Origin: Mycobacterium colombiense
GTDB taxonomy: Bacteria; Actinomycetota; Actinomycetes; Mycobacteriales; Mycobacteriaceae
Reading direction: 5' to 3'
Assembly (NCBI RefSeq): GCF_001665835.1
Contig: NZ_LZSX01000008.1
Location: forward strand, 124,001-188,000
DNA length: 64,000 nucleotides
This document shows positions 1 to 9,148 of the stretch, piece after piece (the stretch's first letter is position 1; each line of letters starts with the position of its first letter). The position numbers and the translations under genes are program-made. Under the pieces are notes generated by a model that saw only the letters and a list, made by a program, of their open reading frames with translations, was not told the DNA's origin and did not search any database.

Positions 1-1
1 T

Positions 2-2506
2 CTGTGGGGCCAAGGGACAACGGCCGCCGGTGTGCAAAGCAACGACGGGAGGGCGTCCTACACGCTGGTACGGACCGCCGGCGACCTCGGCTCGGCGGTC
101 TCGGACGAGTCGATCAAGGCAGTTCGAGATCTGGTCTCGCAGGCCAAGACTCCGCCCGGACTGAAGGTGTACGTCTCGGGATCGGCTCCGCTGTCAGCGG
201 ACATGCTGCAGGCGGGTAACGAGAGCCTGGTCATGATCATGTTCGTCACCATCGTCCTGATCACGGTGATGCTCCTCGTCGTCTACCGCTCGATGAAGAC
301 GGCATTCCTCGTGTTGTTCATGGTGATGCTCGAGTTGAACTGCGGGCGGGGGATCGTGTCCCTTCTCGCCTTCCACAAGCTCATTGGCATATCCGAGTTC
401 GCGTCGAACCTATTGGTGTCGTTGATCCTCGGAGCGGGTACCGATTACGCGATCTTCTTGATCGGCCGCTACCACGAAGCGCGGCACGCGGGCGAAGACC
501 GGGAAACCGCCTACTATTCCGCCGTCAACGGCGTCTCCCACGTCATCCTGGGCTCGGGTCTCGCCGTCGCCGGCGCCACGTTTTGTCTGAAATTCACTCG
601 ACTCAACTACTTCAACACCTGCGGTATTCCGTGCGCGGTGGCCATGCTCACCGCAGTCGCGGCCGCCCTCACCTTCGGTCCGGCGGTGTTGGCGCTGGGC
701 AGCCGGATGGGGATATTCGAGCCGAAACACCGTGCCGGGGCGGGTATTTGGCGCAAAGTGGGCACTCTGGCGGTCCGGTGGCCCGGCCGGGTCCTGCTGG
801 CGAGTTGCGTGGTGGTGTTGGTGGGATCGCTCACCCTGCCCACCTACCACCCCAATTATGACGACCGCATCTATATCGCCGATGACAGTCCGTCCAAACA
901 GGGATATGCGGCGAGCGACCGGCATTTTCCGGTCAGCAGGCTGAACGGCGACATGCTCATGGTCGAATCCGACCACGATATGCGTAACAGCACGGACATG
1001 ATCGCGCTGGACCGAGTGGCCCGCAGTGTGTTTCACACTCCCGGTGTGGGATTGATCCAGAGCGTCACCAGGCCGTTGGGGACTCCGCTCGAACATTCGT
1101 CGTTCACATACACCATGGGCTCGACGGGAACGAAGATCAAGGAAATCCTGCCGTTCCTCACCGACCTCAACACGCGGCTCACCGAGATGGCCGACATCAC
1201 CGAGCGCATGACGGGGCTGATGCGGCATCAACAGGAATTGACGTCTCAACAGGCCGGCGCGGCTCATATCGCCGCCGAAGCGGCCAAGGGCATGAAGGAC
1301 GTCACCGACGCGATGCGCGACAACATCGCCGACTTCGACGATGTCTGGCGGCCGATCCGCAGCTACTTCTATTGGGAGAAGCACTGTTTCGACATCCCGC
1401 TCTGCTGGTCGCTGCGTTCGCTATTCGACCTGACTGACAAGTTCGACCAGCTGGACGAGCAAATGGACAAGAACCTCAAGGCTGCGATGATTCAGGACTC
1501 GGTGATGCCGCAGCTGGTCGAACTCCTCGGCCGCAACGTCGGCCAGCTCGAGCAGCTACACCAGGTGATCATGGCCGAGCACAGTACGATTGCGCCCCAG
1601 CTGGCCCAGTTGGACGAGCTGAGCCGGCAGATGATGGATCTGGGCTATGCGTTCGACAGTGCGAAGAACGACGAATTCTTCTATCTACCACCAGATGCGT
1701 TCAACAATCCGTCGTTTCGCATCGATCTGAAATTCTTCATGTCCCCCGACGGCAAAGCCGCTCGATACATGGTCTACCACGACGGCGAAGCACTCACGGA
1801 AGACGGAATCCACCACGACCAGGCCTATCTGCCCGCCGCCGAGGAGGCGTTGAAAGGCACCACGCTCGCCGGCGCCCATGTCTACCTCGGCGGCGCCGCG
1901 ACGACGTACTGGGATATCCAGGATGCGGCCGCAACCGACCTGATCATCGCGGCCACCGCGGCATTCGCGTTGATTTTCCTGGTGATGCTGCTCATCACCC
2001 GCAGCATGATCGCGGCGCTGGTCATAATCGGAACCGTAGCGTTTTCGTATTCGGGAGCGTTCGGCCTGTCGGTCCTGATCTGGCAGCACCTGCTCGGCAT
2101 CCCGATCAGCTGGCTGGGTCTGCCGCTCACCTTCATCATCCTGGTGGCGGTCGGCTCGGACTACAACCTGCTGCTCGTAGCCCGCTACCTGGAGGAAAGC
2201 AAGGCGGGCCTGAACACCGGCCTGATCAGAGCGGTCGCCAACTCCGGCAAAGTGGTCACCACCGCCGGTCTGGTGTTCGCCGTCACGATGATGGCCATGG
2301 TCTCCGGCAAGCTGGTCTCGGTCGGTGAAATGGGATCCACGATCGGAATCGGCCTGCTGCTCGACACGCTGATTGTGCGTTCGTTCATCACGCCCGCCCT
2401 CGCTCGTCTGCTCGGGCCATTCTTCTGGTGGCCCCGCCTGATTCGCGCCCGACCGGCGCGTGCCGCCGGGCGGGTAGCGCCGGCCGAATACGCGGGCGTC
2501 CGGTGA
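2..2506 (+). CDS. MmpL family RND transporter, 5' end cut by the window edge
   Basis: Inner-membrane RND exporter of the mycobacterial MmpL family, which moves lipids or siderophores across the plasma membrane. The reading frame is open from base 2, so the first roughly 130 codons lie outside the window; the GTG at 32 is internal. The visible part has two membrane bundles separated by a large periplasmic region rich in coiled-coil-like helices. Conserved signatures are GAGTDYAIFLIGRYHEAR in the first bundle and VGSDYNLLLVARY in the second, carrying the family's Asp-Tyr pairs. The substrate cannot be told, and no mmpS partner is visible. A second mmpL lies at the other end of the window. Confidence 0.93.
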   Translation: MWGQGTTAAGVQSNDGRASYTLVRTAGDLGSAVSDESIKAVRDLVSQAKTPPGLKVYVSGSAPLSADMLQAGNESLVMIMFVTIVLITVMLLVVYRSMKTAFLVLFMVMLELNCGRGIVSLLAFHKLIGISEFASNLLVSLILGAGTDYAIFLIGRYHEARHAGEDRETAYYSAVNGVSHVILGSGLAVAGATFCLKFTRLNYFNTCGIPCAVAMLTAVAAALTFGPAVLALGSRMGIFEPKHRAGAGIWRKVGTLAVRWPGRVLLASCVVVLVGSLTLPTYHPNYDDRIYIADDSPSKQGYAASDRHFPVSRLNGDMLMVESDHDMRNSTDMIALDRVARSVFHTPGVGLIQSVTRPLGTPLEHSSFTYTMGSTGTKIKEILPFLTDLNTRLTEMADITERMTGLMRHQQELTSQQAGAAHIAAEAAKGMKDVTDAMRDNIADFDDVWRPIRSYFYWEKHCFDIPLCWSLRSLFDLTDKFDQLDEQMDKNLKAAMIQDSVMPQLVELLGRNVGQLEQLHQVIMAEHSTIAPQLAQLDELSRQMMDLGYAFDSAKNDEFFYLPPDAFNNPSFRIDLKFFMSPDGKAARYMVYHDGEALTEDGIHHDQAYLPAAEEALKGTTLAGAHVYLGGAATTYWDIQDAAATDLIIAATAAFALIFLVMLLITRSMIAALVIIGTVAFSYSGAFGLSVLIWQHLLGIPISWLGLPLTFIILVAVGSDYNLLLVARYLEESKAGLNTGLIRAVANSGKVVTTAGLVFAVTMMAMVSGKLVSVGEMGSTIGIGLLLDTLIVRSFITPALARLLGPFFWWPRLIRARPARAAGRVAPAEYAGVR

Positions 2507-2558
2507 CCGGCGCCGTGTCGCGTTTTGTGGACCGCACGGCTCGATGGCCCTGGTGATC

Positions 2559-2573
2559 GCACCGCGGAGGTGC
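2559..2573. promoter_or_regulatory. Short dyad upstream of the MDR oxidoreductase
   Basis: The sequence GCACCGCGGAGGTGC has perfect 5-bp arms around GCGGA and sits 49 bases before the start of the oxidoreductase at 2622. It could be an operator, but dyads this short occur by chance in GC-rich DNA. Confidence 0.25.
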
Positions 2574-2621
2574 AAACGTTATTAGCGCGAACCGACAAAG
2601 TGGATAGGAAGTGACACGACC

Positions 2622-3545
2622 ATGCAAGCGATCACCGCGCGCGACCGCGCCGCCGGTTTCCGTGGACTCGCTCTGGCCGAGGTGCCCTATCCGCATGCCG
2701 CCGAAAACGACGTCGTTGTCCGCGTGCATGCCGCCAGCTTCACCCCGGACGAGCTCAACTGGCCGGCCACGTGGACCGACCGCTCCGGGCGCGATCGCAC
2801 GCCCGTCATTCCAGGGCATGAAGTCTCCGGAGTTGTTGCCGAATTAGGTTACGGCACAACCGGACTGACCGTCGGACAGCGGGTTTTTGGGATTACCGAC
2901 TGGGCCCGTGACGGCTCGCTCGCGGAGTACGTCGCGGTAGAGGCCCGCAACCTCGCGCCGTTATCGGCAGACATCGACCACGTGGTGGCCGCCGCGTTGG
3001 CGTTGCCCGGATTGACCGCATGGCAGGGGCTGTTCGCGCATGCGCACCTTCTCGCCGGCCAGACCGTTCTGGTTCATGGCGCCGCCGGTGCCGTCGGTTC
3101 CCTGGTGGTGCAACTTGCTCGCGACGCCGGCGCTTGCGTCATCGGGAGCGGGCGTGCCGAGCACCGGGACGCAGTGCTGGGCCTCGGCGCCGACAGTTTC
3201 CTGGACCTGCGATCCGATCGCCTCGAGGAGGCCGGCACGGTCGACGTGGTATTCGACGTAATCGGTGGTGAAATCCTCGATCGCTCAGCGCAATTGGTGC
3301 GTCCGGGCGGCGCGCTGATCACCATCGCCGAGCCGCCGCGGGTTCAACCCGAGCACGGACGCGCTGTCTTTTTCGTCGTCGAACCCGACCGGCAAGCCCT
3401 TACCGTGCTGGAACGCAGGGTTCGCGACGGCCGACTGCGCCCAGTCGTCAAAACGGTATGTGCACTGGCCGAAGCCGCGTCGGCATTCGACCCGGCGCGT
3501 CGTGGCGGCGGCAAGACCATCATCACGGTTGCCGACGCGGGCTAG
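2622..3545 (+). CDS. NADPH:quinone-type MDR oxidoreductase (zinc-independent)
   Basis: Medium-chain dehydrogenase/reductase of the quinone oxidoreductase type, 307 aa. The N-terminal GroES-like domain contains PGHEVSGVV near residue 64. The Rossmann domain has the NADP-binding loop HGAAGAVGSLVVQLA near residue 150. The zinc-binding cysteines of true alcohol dehydrogenases are absent. The likely reaction is NADPH-dependent reduction of quinones or activated alkenes; the substrate is unknown. ATG start with an AGGAAG ribosome site at about 2606. It stands alone between mmpL and the LLM gene. Confidence 0.85.
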   Translation: MQAITARDRAAGFRGLALAEVPYPHAAENDVVVRVHAASFTPDELNWPATWTDRSGRDRTPVIPGHEVSGVVAELGYGTTGLTVGQRVFGITDWARDGSLAEYVAVEARNLAPLSADIDHVVAAALALPGLTAWQGLFAHAHLLAGQTVLVHGAAGAVGSLVVQLARDAGACVIGSGRAEHRDAVLGLGADSFLDLRSDRLEEAGTVDVVFDVIGGEILDRSAQLVRPGGALITIAEPPRVQPEHGRAVFFVVEPDRQALTVLERRVRDGRLRPVVKTVCALAEAASAFDPARRGGGKTIITVADAG

Positions 3546-3735
3546 CCGAGCGCGTTACCCACAGAGACTGCCATGCCCCAATCCGTTGACTGCGAACCAC
3601 TCTGGTAGCAGCCGCATACCACTCACAATGCGCCATCCGCTCCACAGAAAAGGACGGCTCTGGCCATCAACGGCATCGGCGGCGCGGAATGGTTGTTCTT
3701 TTTCGCGAGCGTCACGACTCGATGGAAGGTACCGA

Positions 3736-4692
3736 ATGAGACTTGGACTTCGCCTGCCCCAGAGATTGGGAGTCGACCTGCAACACGATCTGGTCGAAGC
3801 GGCACGGGCGGCCGAGGCGGCCGGATATTCCAGTGTGTGGACGTACGAGCGACTGCTCTTCCCGCAGACGCCCGTCGAGCCCTATGCCGGATCCAACGCG
3901 CCGTGGCCGGAACACTCGCGCCAGGCCGCCGACCCGTTGGCCGTCCTGACCGCCGCGGCGGTCGCGACCGAAAGCGTCCGCCTCGGTACCTCCGTCCTCG
4001 TCGCGGCACTGCACACTCCGGTCCAGCTCGCCAAGGCTCTCGCCACGATCGATCAGATCAGCGGCGGCCGCGTGATCGCGGGCCTGGGCACCGGCTGGGC
4101 CACCGACGAACTGCAGGCCACCGGCGCCACCCGAGCCGATCGCGGCCGCTTCCTCGACGAGACGCTCGATGTCTTCGATGCGGTGTGGGGCCCCGACCCG
4201 GTGAGCTTCCGGGGACCGCGGGTGGTCGTCGACAACGCAGCAGTCCTGCCCAAGCCGGTGGCGAAAATCCCCGTCCTGCTGGGCGGCGGCGGCCATAACC
4301 CGGGCCGTGGCACCAGTTCGAAAGCGTTGCAGCGCATCGCCAAACGCGCCGACGGCTGGCTGCCGCTGCTGGCTACGCCGGGCCCGGCGGGAGCTGCGGA
4401 ATTGCGGGCCGACTGGGACCGCATCCGGGGCATGGCTTGCGAATACGGGCGTGACACGAGCCGGATGGAGATGATCGTGGTCGGCAATGTCACCTTCACC
4501 CACCGGCCGGCCGGACCTGAGCGATCCGCGTTCGTCGGCACGCTGGACCAGGTTCTCGACGATGTCCGGACCGCCGCGGAGGCGGGCGCCGACGAGCTCA
4601 TCGTGGATCTCAATCTGCAGGACTGGTTCACCAGCACTGCGCAAATGCTGGAGACGGCGGTGCAGATCCGCGAACGAGCAACGGCCTCATGA
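3736..4692 (+). CDS. LLM-class F420-dependent oxidoreductase
   Basis: Luciferase-like monooxygenase family TIM-barrel protein of 318 aa, probably using F420 or FMN. Family features visible are the N-terminal MRLGLRLPQ strand, the GRVIAGLGTGW loop and the PVLLGGGGHNPG segment. The frame is open for another 92 codons upstream, but ATG 3736 is chosen because a GGAAGG ribosome site precedes it and it matches the family's usual N-terminus. Its stop overlaps the AraC start by four bases (ATGA), so the two are translationally coupled. The substrate is not predictable. Confidence 0.85.
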   Translation: MRLGLRLPQRLGVDLQHDLVEAARAAEAAGYSSVWTYERLLFPQTPVEPYAGSNAPWPEHSRQAADPLAVLTAAAVATESVRLGTSVLVAALHTPVQLAKALATIDQISGGRVIAGLGTGWATDELQATGATRADRGRFLDETLDVFDAVWGPDPVSFRGPRVVVDNAAVLPKPVAKIPVLLGGGGHNPGRGTSSKALQRIAKRADGWLPLLATPGPAGAAELRADWDRIRGMACEYGRDTSRMEMIVVGNVTFTHRPAGPERSAFVGTLDQVLDDVRTAAEAGADELIVDLNLQDWFTSTAQMLETAVQIRERATAS

Positions 4693-5666
4693 TCGACGGA
4701 TTGCGCATCCGGACCGACACCACGGATCCGGAAGACGCGCGCACCCAGATCGGGTCTGTCTACTGTCCCCACCGCCTCACCGTCCGGGACCGCGTGTCGG
4801 CGTTTCGTGCGCGGCATGCCGAAGGCGGTGGCAGCGGGCTCGGCGTTTACTCCCTGTCGTACGGTTCGGCCACCACGGTGCTCGAGTCGTCGACATTCGA
4901 CGACTTCGTCTTGGTGTCCCAGCAGATCAGCGGGCGATTCGTGGCCGGGGCGGATAACGGGGAGCGGGTCGTGTTGCCCGGCGAACACGTGGTGCTGGAC
5001 GCGCACACGGCGTATCGGCTGCGCTGGGAAGAAAACTGTAACCTTTTCCACATTCGAATTCCGCGTACCGAATTCGAAGCGACGGTTGCCGAGTTCACCG
5101 GTGCGACTGAGCCGACGCCGGTCCGAGTCCCGACCAGCTGGCAGCCGTCCAAGCCGGGAATGTTGGCTGTTGCGAACGTGATGAAATTCTTGCTCCGCAA
5201 TGCCGGGCCGAACGGGCTGCTGGCGTCGAAGTCATTGGTATCGGCGCAGATGTCTCGGATGTTGGTAGCGAGCATCGGCGAGGCCTACCCCGGGTTTATT
5301 CACATGGCCGACGCGGGCCCCAGTGGTGCCGTTCGGCCGCCGGCGGTGCGGCGTGCGATCGCCTACCTCGAGGATTCGGTGGCCGAGGACGTCCGGATCA
5401 GCGACGTGGCGGCTGCCGCGCGGTTGAGCCCGCGCGCCCTTCAGGAAGCCTTCCGTAAGCACCTGGACACGACTCCGATGGCATACCTGAAGTCGATCCG
5501 CCTCGCTCGGGCCCACGCGGACCTGCGGCGGTCTTCCGTCGAGGAGGGGACGACCGTTGCAGCCGTCGCGTACCGCTGGGGGTTCGCCAACCTCGGGCGG
5601 TTCGCGGCCGACTACCGGCGCGAGTTCGGCAGCTTGCCAAGCCAGGTATTGCATGCGTCACGCTGA
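4689..5666 (+). CDS. AraC family transcriptional regulator
   Basis: Regulator of 325 aa with an N-terminal cupin-like AraC-binding domain (about residues 30-190) and a C-terminal double helix-turn-helix (about residues 220-320). The C-terminal half shows the AraC signature: ISDVAAAARLSPRALQEAFR followed by TPMAYLKSIRLARAHADLR. It overlaps the upstream LLM oxidoreductase by ATGA, so it probably controls that gene or senses its substrate. AT-rich codons around residues 110-125 are mildly unlike the rest. Confidence 0.88.
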   Translation: MIDGLRIRTDTTDPEDARTQIGSVYCPHRLTVRDRVSAFRARHAEGGGSGLGVYSLSYGSATTVLESSTFDDFVLVSQQISGRFVAGADNGERVVLPGEHVVLDAHTAYRLRWEENCNLFHIRIPRTEFEATVAEFTGATEPTPVRVPTSWQPSKPGMLAVANVMKFLLRNAGPNGLLASKSLVSAQMSRMLVASIGEAYPGFIHMADAGPSGAVRPPAVRRAIAYLEDSVAEDVRISDVAAAARLSPRALQEAFRKHLDTTPMAYLKSIRLARAHADLRRSSVEEGTTVAAVAYRWGFANLGRFAADYRREFGSLPSQVLHASR

Positions 5667-5695
5667 TATGCGCAGGTCACGAGTGGGACCGCGGT

Positions 5696-6436
5696 ATGGT
5701 GCTAATTGTGGTGAGAATTCCCCGGCCCCACCCCAGCGTCAAGCCTGGGGCCAAGGTCGACGCGCGCAGCGAACGCTGGCGCGAGCACCGCAAGAAAGTG
5801 CGCAGCGAAATCGTCGACGCGGCCTTCCGCGCCATCGACCGCCTCGGCCCCGAGCTGTCCGTGCGGGAGATCGCCGAGGAGGCCGGCACCGCCAAACCCA
5901 AGATCTACCGGCATTTTCACGACAAGTCCGACCTGTTCCAGGCGATCGGGGAGCGGCTGCGCGACATGCTGTGGGCGGCGATCTTCGCGTCCATCGACCT
6001 GAAAACAGACTCGGCCCGCGAGGTGATCCGGCGCAGCGTCGAGGAGTACGTGGTCCTGGTCGACAAGCACCCCAACGTGCTGCGGGTGTTCATCCAGGGC
6101 CGCTCGGCCGCCAGCCCCCAGATCCTGGACGAGGGACGCGGCATCACCCTGGCCGTGGCCGACATGTTCGACAACGAGCTGCGCGAGATGGAGCTCGACC
6201 ACGCGGCGGTCGAGCTGGCCGGGAACGCGGCGTTCGGCTGTGCCGCGTCGGCCACCGAGTGGTGGCTGGGCCCCGAGCCGGAAAGCCCCCGCCTGATGTC
6301 GCGCGAGCAGTTCGTTGCGCACCTGACGACCATCATGATGGGGGTAATCGTCGGCACCGCCGAGGCGCTGGGCATCACGATGGACCCTGACCTGCCGATT
6401 CACGACATGGTGACCGTTAAGCCGGCCGCGGGGTGA
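5696..6436 (+). CDS. TetR/AcrR family regulator (Rv3050c-like)
   Basis: TetR repressor of 246 aa. The N-terminal helix-turn-helix runs about residues 37-85 and includes LSVREIAEEAGTAKPKIYRHF; the rest is a helical ligand-binding domain. In M. tuberculosis (from memory) the TetR gene Rv3050c lies directly upstream of monooxygenase Rv3049c, as here, and has a similar length. Alternative GTG starts at 5708 and 5711 cannot be excluded. It probably controls the monooxygenase at 6591. Confidence 0.88.
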   Translation: MVLIVVRIPRPHPSVKPGAKVDARSERWREHRKKVRSEIVDAAFRAIDRLGPELSVREIAEEAGTAKPKIYRHFHDKSDLFQAIGERLRDMLWAAIFASIDLKTDSAREVIRRSVEEYVVLVDKHPNVLRVFIQGRSAASPQILDEGRGITLAVADMFDNELREMELDHAAVELAGNAAFGCAASATEWWLGPEPESPRLMSREQFVAHLTTIMMGVIVGTAEALGITMDPDLPIHDMVTVKPAAG

Positions 6437-6489
6437 GCGGGCCGCGGCGTTGACAATCGCCGCGGCCATCGATAACACTCGTCCAAACC

Positions 6490-6511
6490 GATACCCTGGG
6501 TACTAGGTATC
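6490..6511. promoter_or_regulatory. Candidate TetR operator in the monooxygenase promoter
   Basis: A 22-bp dyad with arms GATACC and GGTATC, plus partial inner symmetry (TACCC and GGGTA), lies 80 bases before the monooxygenase start and 53 bases after the TetR stop. Size and position fit a TetR operator. The link to the regulator at 5696 is inferred. Confidence 0.45.
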
Positions 6512-6590
6512 TGCGTCAGCCGGGGGCCGCAGCCGAAGACGCCAGCTAACGCCGACCCGAGACAGGCCTGGATAGAAGGACCGATCGACC

Positions 6591-8129
6591 GTGACCGACG
6601 TCGTGACACAAACCGAGACACTGCCGGGGACCAACGCCCACAAGCCGGTGCACACGCGCGCCGTCATCATCGGGACCGGGTTCTCCGGCCTGGGCATGGC
6701 GATCGCGCTGCAGAAGCAGGGCGTCGGCTTCGTCATGCTGGAAAAGGCCGACGACATCGGCGGCACCTGGCGAGACAACAGCTATCCAGGCTGCGCGTGC
6801 GACATCCCGTCGCACCTGTACTCGTTCTCGTTCGAGCCCAAGCCCGACTGGAAGAACCCGTTCTCCTATCAGCCCGAGATCTGGGACTACCTCAAAGGGG
6901 TCACCGAGAAGTACGGGCTGCGCGGCTACGTCGAGTTCAACTCGCTGGTGGATCGTGCGCACTGGGACGATGACGAGAACCGCTGGCACGTGTTCACCGC
7001 CGACGGGCGCGAGTACGTCGCGCAGTTTCTGATCTCGGGTGCCGGCGCGCTGCACATCCCGTCCATGCCTGAGATCGAGGGCCGCGACGAATTCCGTGGC
7101 GCCGCTTTCCATTCCGCGGAGTGGGACCACAGCGTCGACCTGACCGGCAAGCGGGTGGCGGTGATCGGGACCGGAGCCAGCGCGATCCAGATCGTGCCGG
7201 AGATCATCGAGCAGGTCGCCGAACTTCAGCTCTATCAGCGCACCCCGCCGTGGGTGGTGCCGCGCTCCAACCCCGAAATCCCGCCGGCGGTGCGCCGGGC
7301 CATGGAGAACGTGCCCGGCCTGCGCGCGCTGGTCCGTCTCGTCATCTACTGGGGGCAGGAAGCGCTGGCCATCGGCATGACCAAGCGGCCGAAATTGTTG
7401 AAGTTCATCGAGGCCTACTGCAAGTACAACATGTGGCGGGCCGTCAAGGACCGGGAGCTGCGGCGCAAGCTGATCCCCAACTACCGCATCGGGTGCAAGC
7501 GGATCCTGAACTCCTCCACCTATTACGGCGCGGTCGCCGACCCGAAGACCGAACTGATCACCGACCACATCTCGCGGATCACCGCTGACGGCATCGTCAC
7601 CGTCGACGGCACAAACCGGCAGGCCGACGTGATCGTGTACGCCACCGGATTTCACGTCACCGACTCCTACACCTACGTCCAGATCAAGGGACTGCACGGC
7701 GAGGACCTGGTGGACCGCTGGAACCGCGAGGGCATCGGGGCACACCGTGGGATCACCATCGCCGACGTGCCCAACCTGTTCTTTTTGCTGGGACCCAACA
7801 CCGGGCTGGGGCACAACTCGGTGGTGTTCATGATCGAATCCCAGATCCGTTATGTCGCAGACGCGATCGCGACCTGTGACAAGCTCGGCGCACAGGCGCT
7901 GGCGCCGACGCGCGCCGCCCAGGACAAGTTCAATGACGAGCTGCAGCGCAGGCTGGGCCCGTCGGTGTGGAACAGCGGCGGCTGCAGCAGCTGGTATCTG
8001 GACGAGCACGGCAAGAACACCGTGCTCTGGGGCGGCTACACCTGGGAGTACTGGCGGGCGACCCGTTCGGTCAAGCCGGACGAATACCAGTTCTATGGCG
8101 TGAACATGGGCAGGCGCGCGACGGCCTAG
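6591..8129 (+). CDS. Flavin-containing Baeyer-Villiger-type monooxygenase (Rv3049c-like)
   Basis: FAD/NADPH monooxygenase of 512 aa. The FAD-binding motif GTGFSGLG is at residues 28-35, and a second Rossmann motif GTGASAIQ is near residue 193. Between them FRGAAFHSAEW fits the Baeyer-Villiger fingerprint FxGxxxHxxxW. It would insert oxygen next to a ketone or oxidise a heteroatom; relatives such as EthA activate thioamide prodrugs, but the substrate here is unknown. GTG start. The stop codon overlaps that of the convergent SDR gene by four bases. Confidence 0.88.
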   Translation: MTDVVTQTETLPGTNAHKPVHTRAVIIGTGFSGLGMAIALQKQGVGFVMLEKADDIGGTWRDNSYPGCACDIPSHLYSFSFEPKPDWKNPFSYQPEIWDYLKGVTEKYGLRGYVEFNSLVDRAHWDDDENRWHVFTADGREYVAQFLISGAGALHIPSMPEIEGRDEFRGAAFHSAEWDHSVDLTGKRVAVIGTGASAIQIVPEIIEQVAELQLYQRTPPWVVPRSNPEIPPAVRRAMENVPGLRALVRLVIYWGQEALAIGMTKRPKLLKFIEAYCKYNMWRAVKDRELRRKLIPNYRIGCKRILNSSTYYGAVADPKTELITDHISRITADGIVTVDGTNRQADVIVYATGFHVTDSYTYVQIKGLHGEDLVDRWNREGIGAHRGITIADVPNLFFLLGPNTGLGHNSVVFMIESQIRYVADAIATCDKLGAQALAPTRAAQDKFNDELQRRLGPSVWNSGGCSSWYLDEHGKNTVLWGGYTWEYWRATRSVKPDEYQFYGVNMGRRATA

Positions 8130-9058
8130 CTGCCGAGCGAAGCCGTTGCGGCGCTGCGATCTTCGCTCAATTGCGACTGTTTGGCGAAGGATCGCAGGTT
8201 CTGTCGCATGATGCGGTCCAGGACCCGGTCGGACACCAAGCGGTTGATCCGCACCAGGATCGCGGCATCGCGTCCGATGGTGTAGCGAGTGCGGGGACGC
8301 GATGCGGTCGCGGCCTTGGCGATCACTTTCGCCGCGTGTTCGGCCGAAACGCCATCCTCGCCGAACGACCGCGCTTGTGCCGTGACGGCCGCGATGAGGT
8401 CGCCGTAGCGGGCGAGTTGGGCATCGGTCAGGTTCGCCATCAGTCCCTCCGCGGTGGTGATTCCGCGCTCGGCCATTTCGGTTTTGACCGCGCCGGGCTC
8501 GACGACGACCACCTTGATGCCGAGCTCGGCGACCTCACGCCGCAACGCGTCACTGGCGGCCTCCAGGGCGAACTTCGAACCGGCATATGCGCCATACGTC
8601 GGCAACACCACCTTGCCTCCGACGGAGCTGATATTGACGACGGTGCCCGAGCTGAGCAGCAGGGCCGGCAACAGCGCCTGGGTCATCGCGATGTGGCCGA
8701 ACAGATTTACCTCGAACTGCCTGCGCCACTGGTCTATCGGCAGTGTTTCGACCGGAGAATTGACCGCGATTCCGGCATTGTTGATCAGCGCGCGCAGGGT
8801 GCGGCGCTGTGGATCGCGCGCGATGCGGTCGGCGATCGCGGCCACGTCTGATTGCATCGTGATGTCCAGGATGTACGGCTCGATGCCAGCTGCGCGCAGT
8901 GCGTCGGCGTCCACCTCGCGGCGCACACCGGCCAGCACGTGAAAACCCTTGTGGGCCAGTTCTCGAGCGCTGGCCGCGCCAATGCCCGTCGAGGCACCGG
9001 TCACAACGATCAGCTCATTACGGGCGGCGCGATTCGACGACATCATGGTGGTCTCCAA
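8126..9058 (-). CDS. Short-chain dehydrogenase/reductase
   Basis: Classical SDR oxidoreductase of 310 aa. It has the cofactor loop TGASTGIG at residues 20-27, NNAGI at 93-97, the catalytic Ser at 144-145 and YAGSK with catalytic Tyr158 and Lys162. The initiator could be the first ATG or MSSNRA six codons on. It is transcribed away from the TetR gene at 9148. One of the twin dyads lies between the likely -35 (TTGAGA) and -10 (GCTAAC) of this gene, so repression by that TetR is expected. Confidence 0.87.
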   Translation of the reverse strand: METTMMSSNRAARNELIVVTGASTGIGAASARELAHKGFHVLAGVRREVDADALRAAGIEPYILDITMQSDVAAIADRIARDPQRRTLRALINNAGIAVNSPVETLPIDQWRRQFEVNLFGHIAMTQALLPALLLSSGTVVNISSVGGKVVLPTYGAYAGSKFALEAASDALRREVAELGIKVVVVEPGAVKTEMAERGITTAEGLMANLTDAQLARYGDLIAAVTAQARSFGEDGVSAEHAAKVIAKAATASRPRTRYTIGRDAAILVRINRLVSDRVLDRIMRQNLRSFAKQSQLSEDRSAATASLGS

Positions 9059-9072
9059 TCGAGTGGGTTAGC

Positions 9073-9126
9073 TTGAGTTGACGCTGTCATCTCAAACTAA
9101 CAGTTGAGTTGACATTGTCAACCCAA
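9073..9126. promoter_or_regulatory. Twin operator dyads between SDR and TetR genes
   Basis: Two 23-bp dyads at 9073-9095 and 9104-9126 share TTGAGTTGAC at the left and end in YCAA; the second contains the perfect palindrome GTTGACATTGTCAAC. They start 31 bp apart, about three helical turns, so two regulator dimers could sit on one DNA face. Copy 1 falls within the SDR core promoter and copy 2 covers the likely -35 of the TetR gene. They are most simply the autoregulatory operators of the TetR at 9148. Confidence 0.7.
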
Positions 9127-9135
9127 AGACCGGCT

Positions 9136-9148
9136 TATGCTCTGCGGG
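9136..9148 (+). promoter_or_regulatory. -10 box for a leaderless TetR transcript
   Basis: TATGCT at 9136-9141 fits the mycobacterial TANNNT consensus. Seven bases downstream is the GTG at 9148, so transcription and translation probably begin at the same base. This supports choosing GTG 9148 rather than the upstream TTG at 9109, which lies inside the operator. Confidence 0.5.

Noticed and set aside
410..1384. Long minus-strand frame opposite mmpL
   Set aside because: Antisense shadow; rich in Arg, His and Gln with no recognisable domain.
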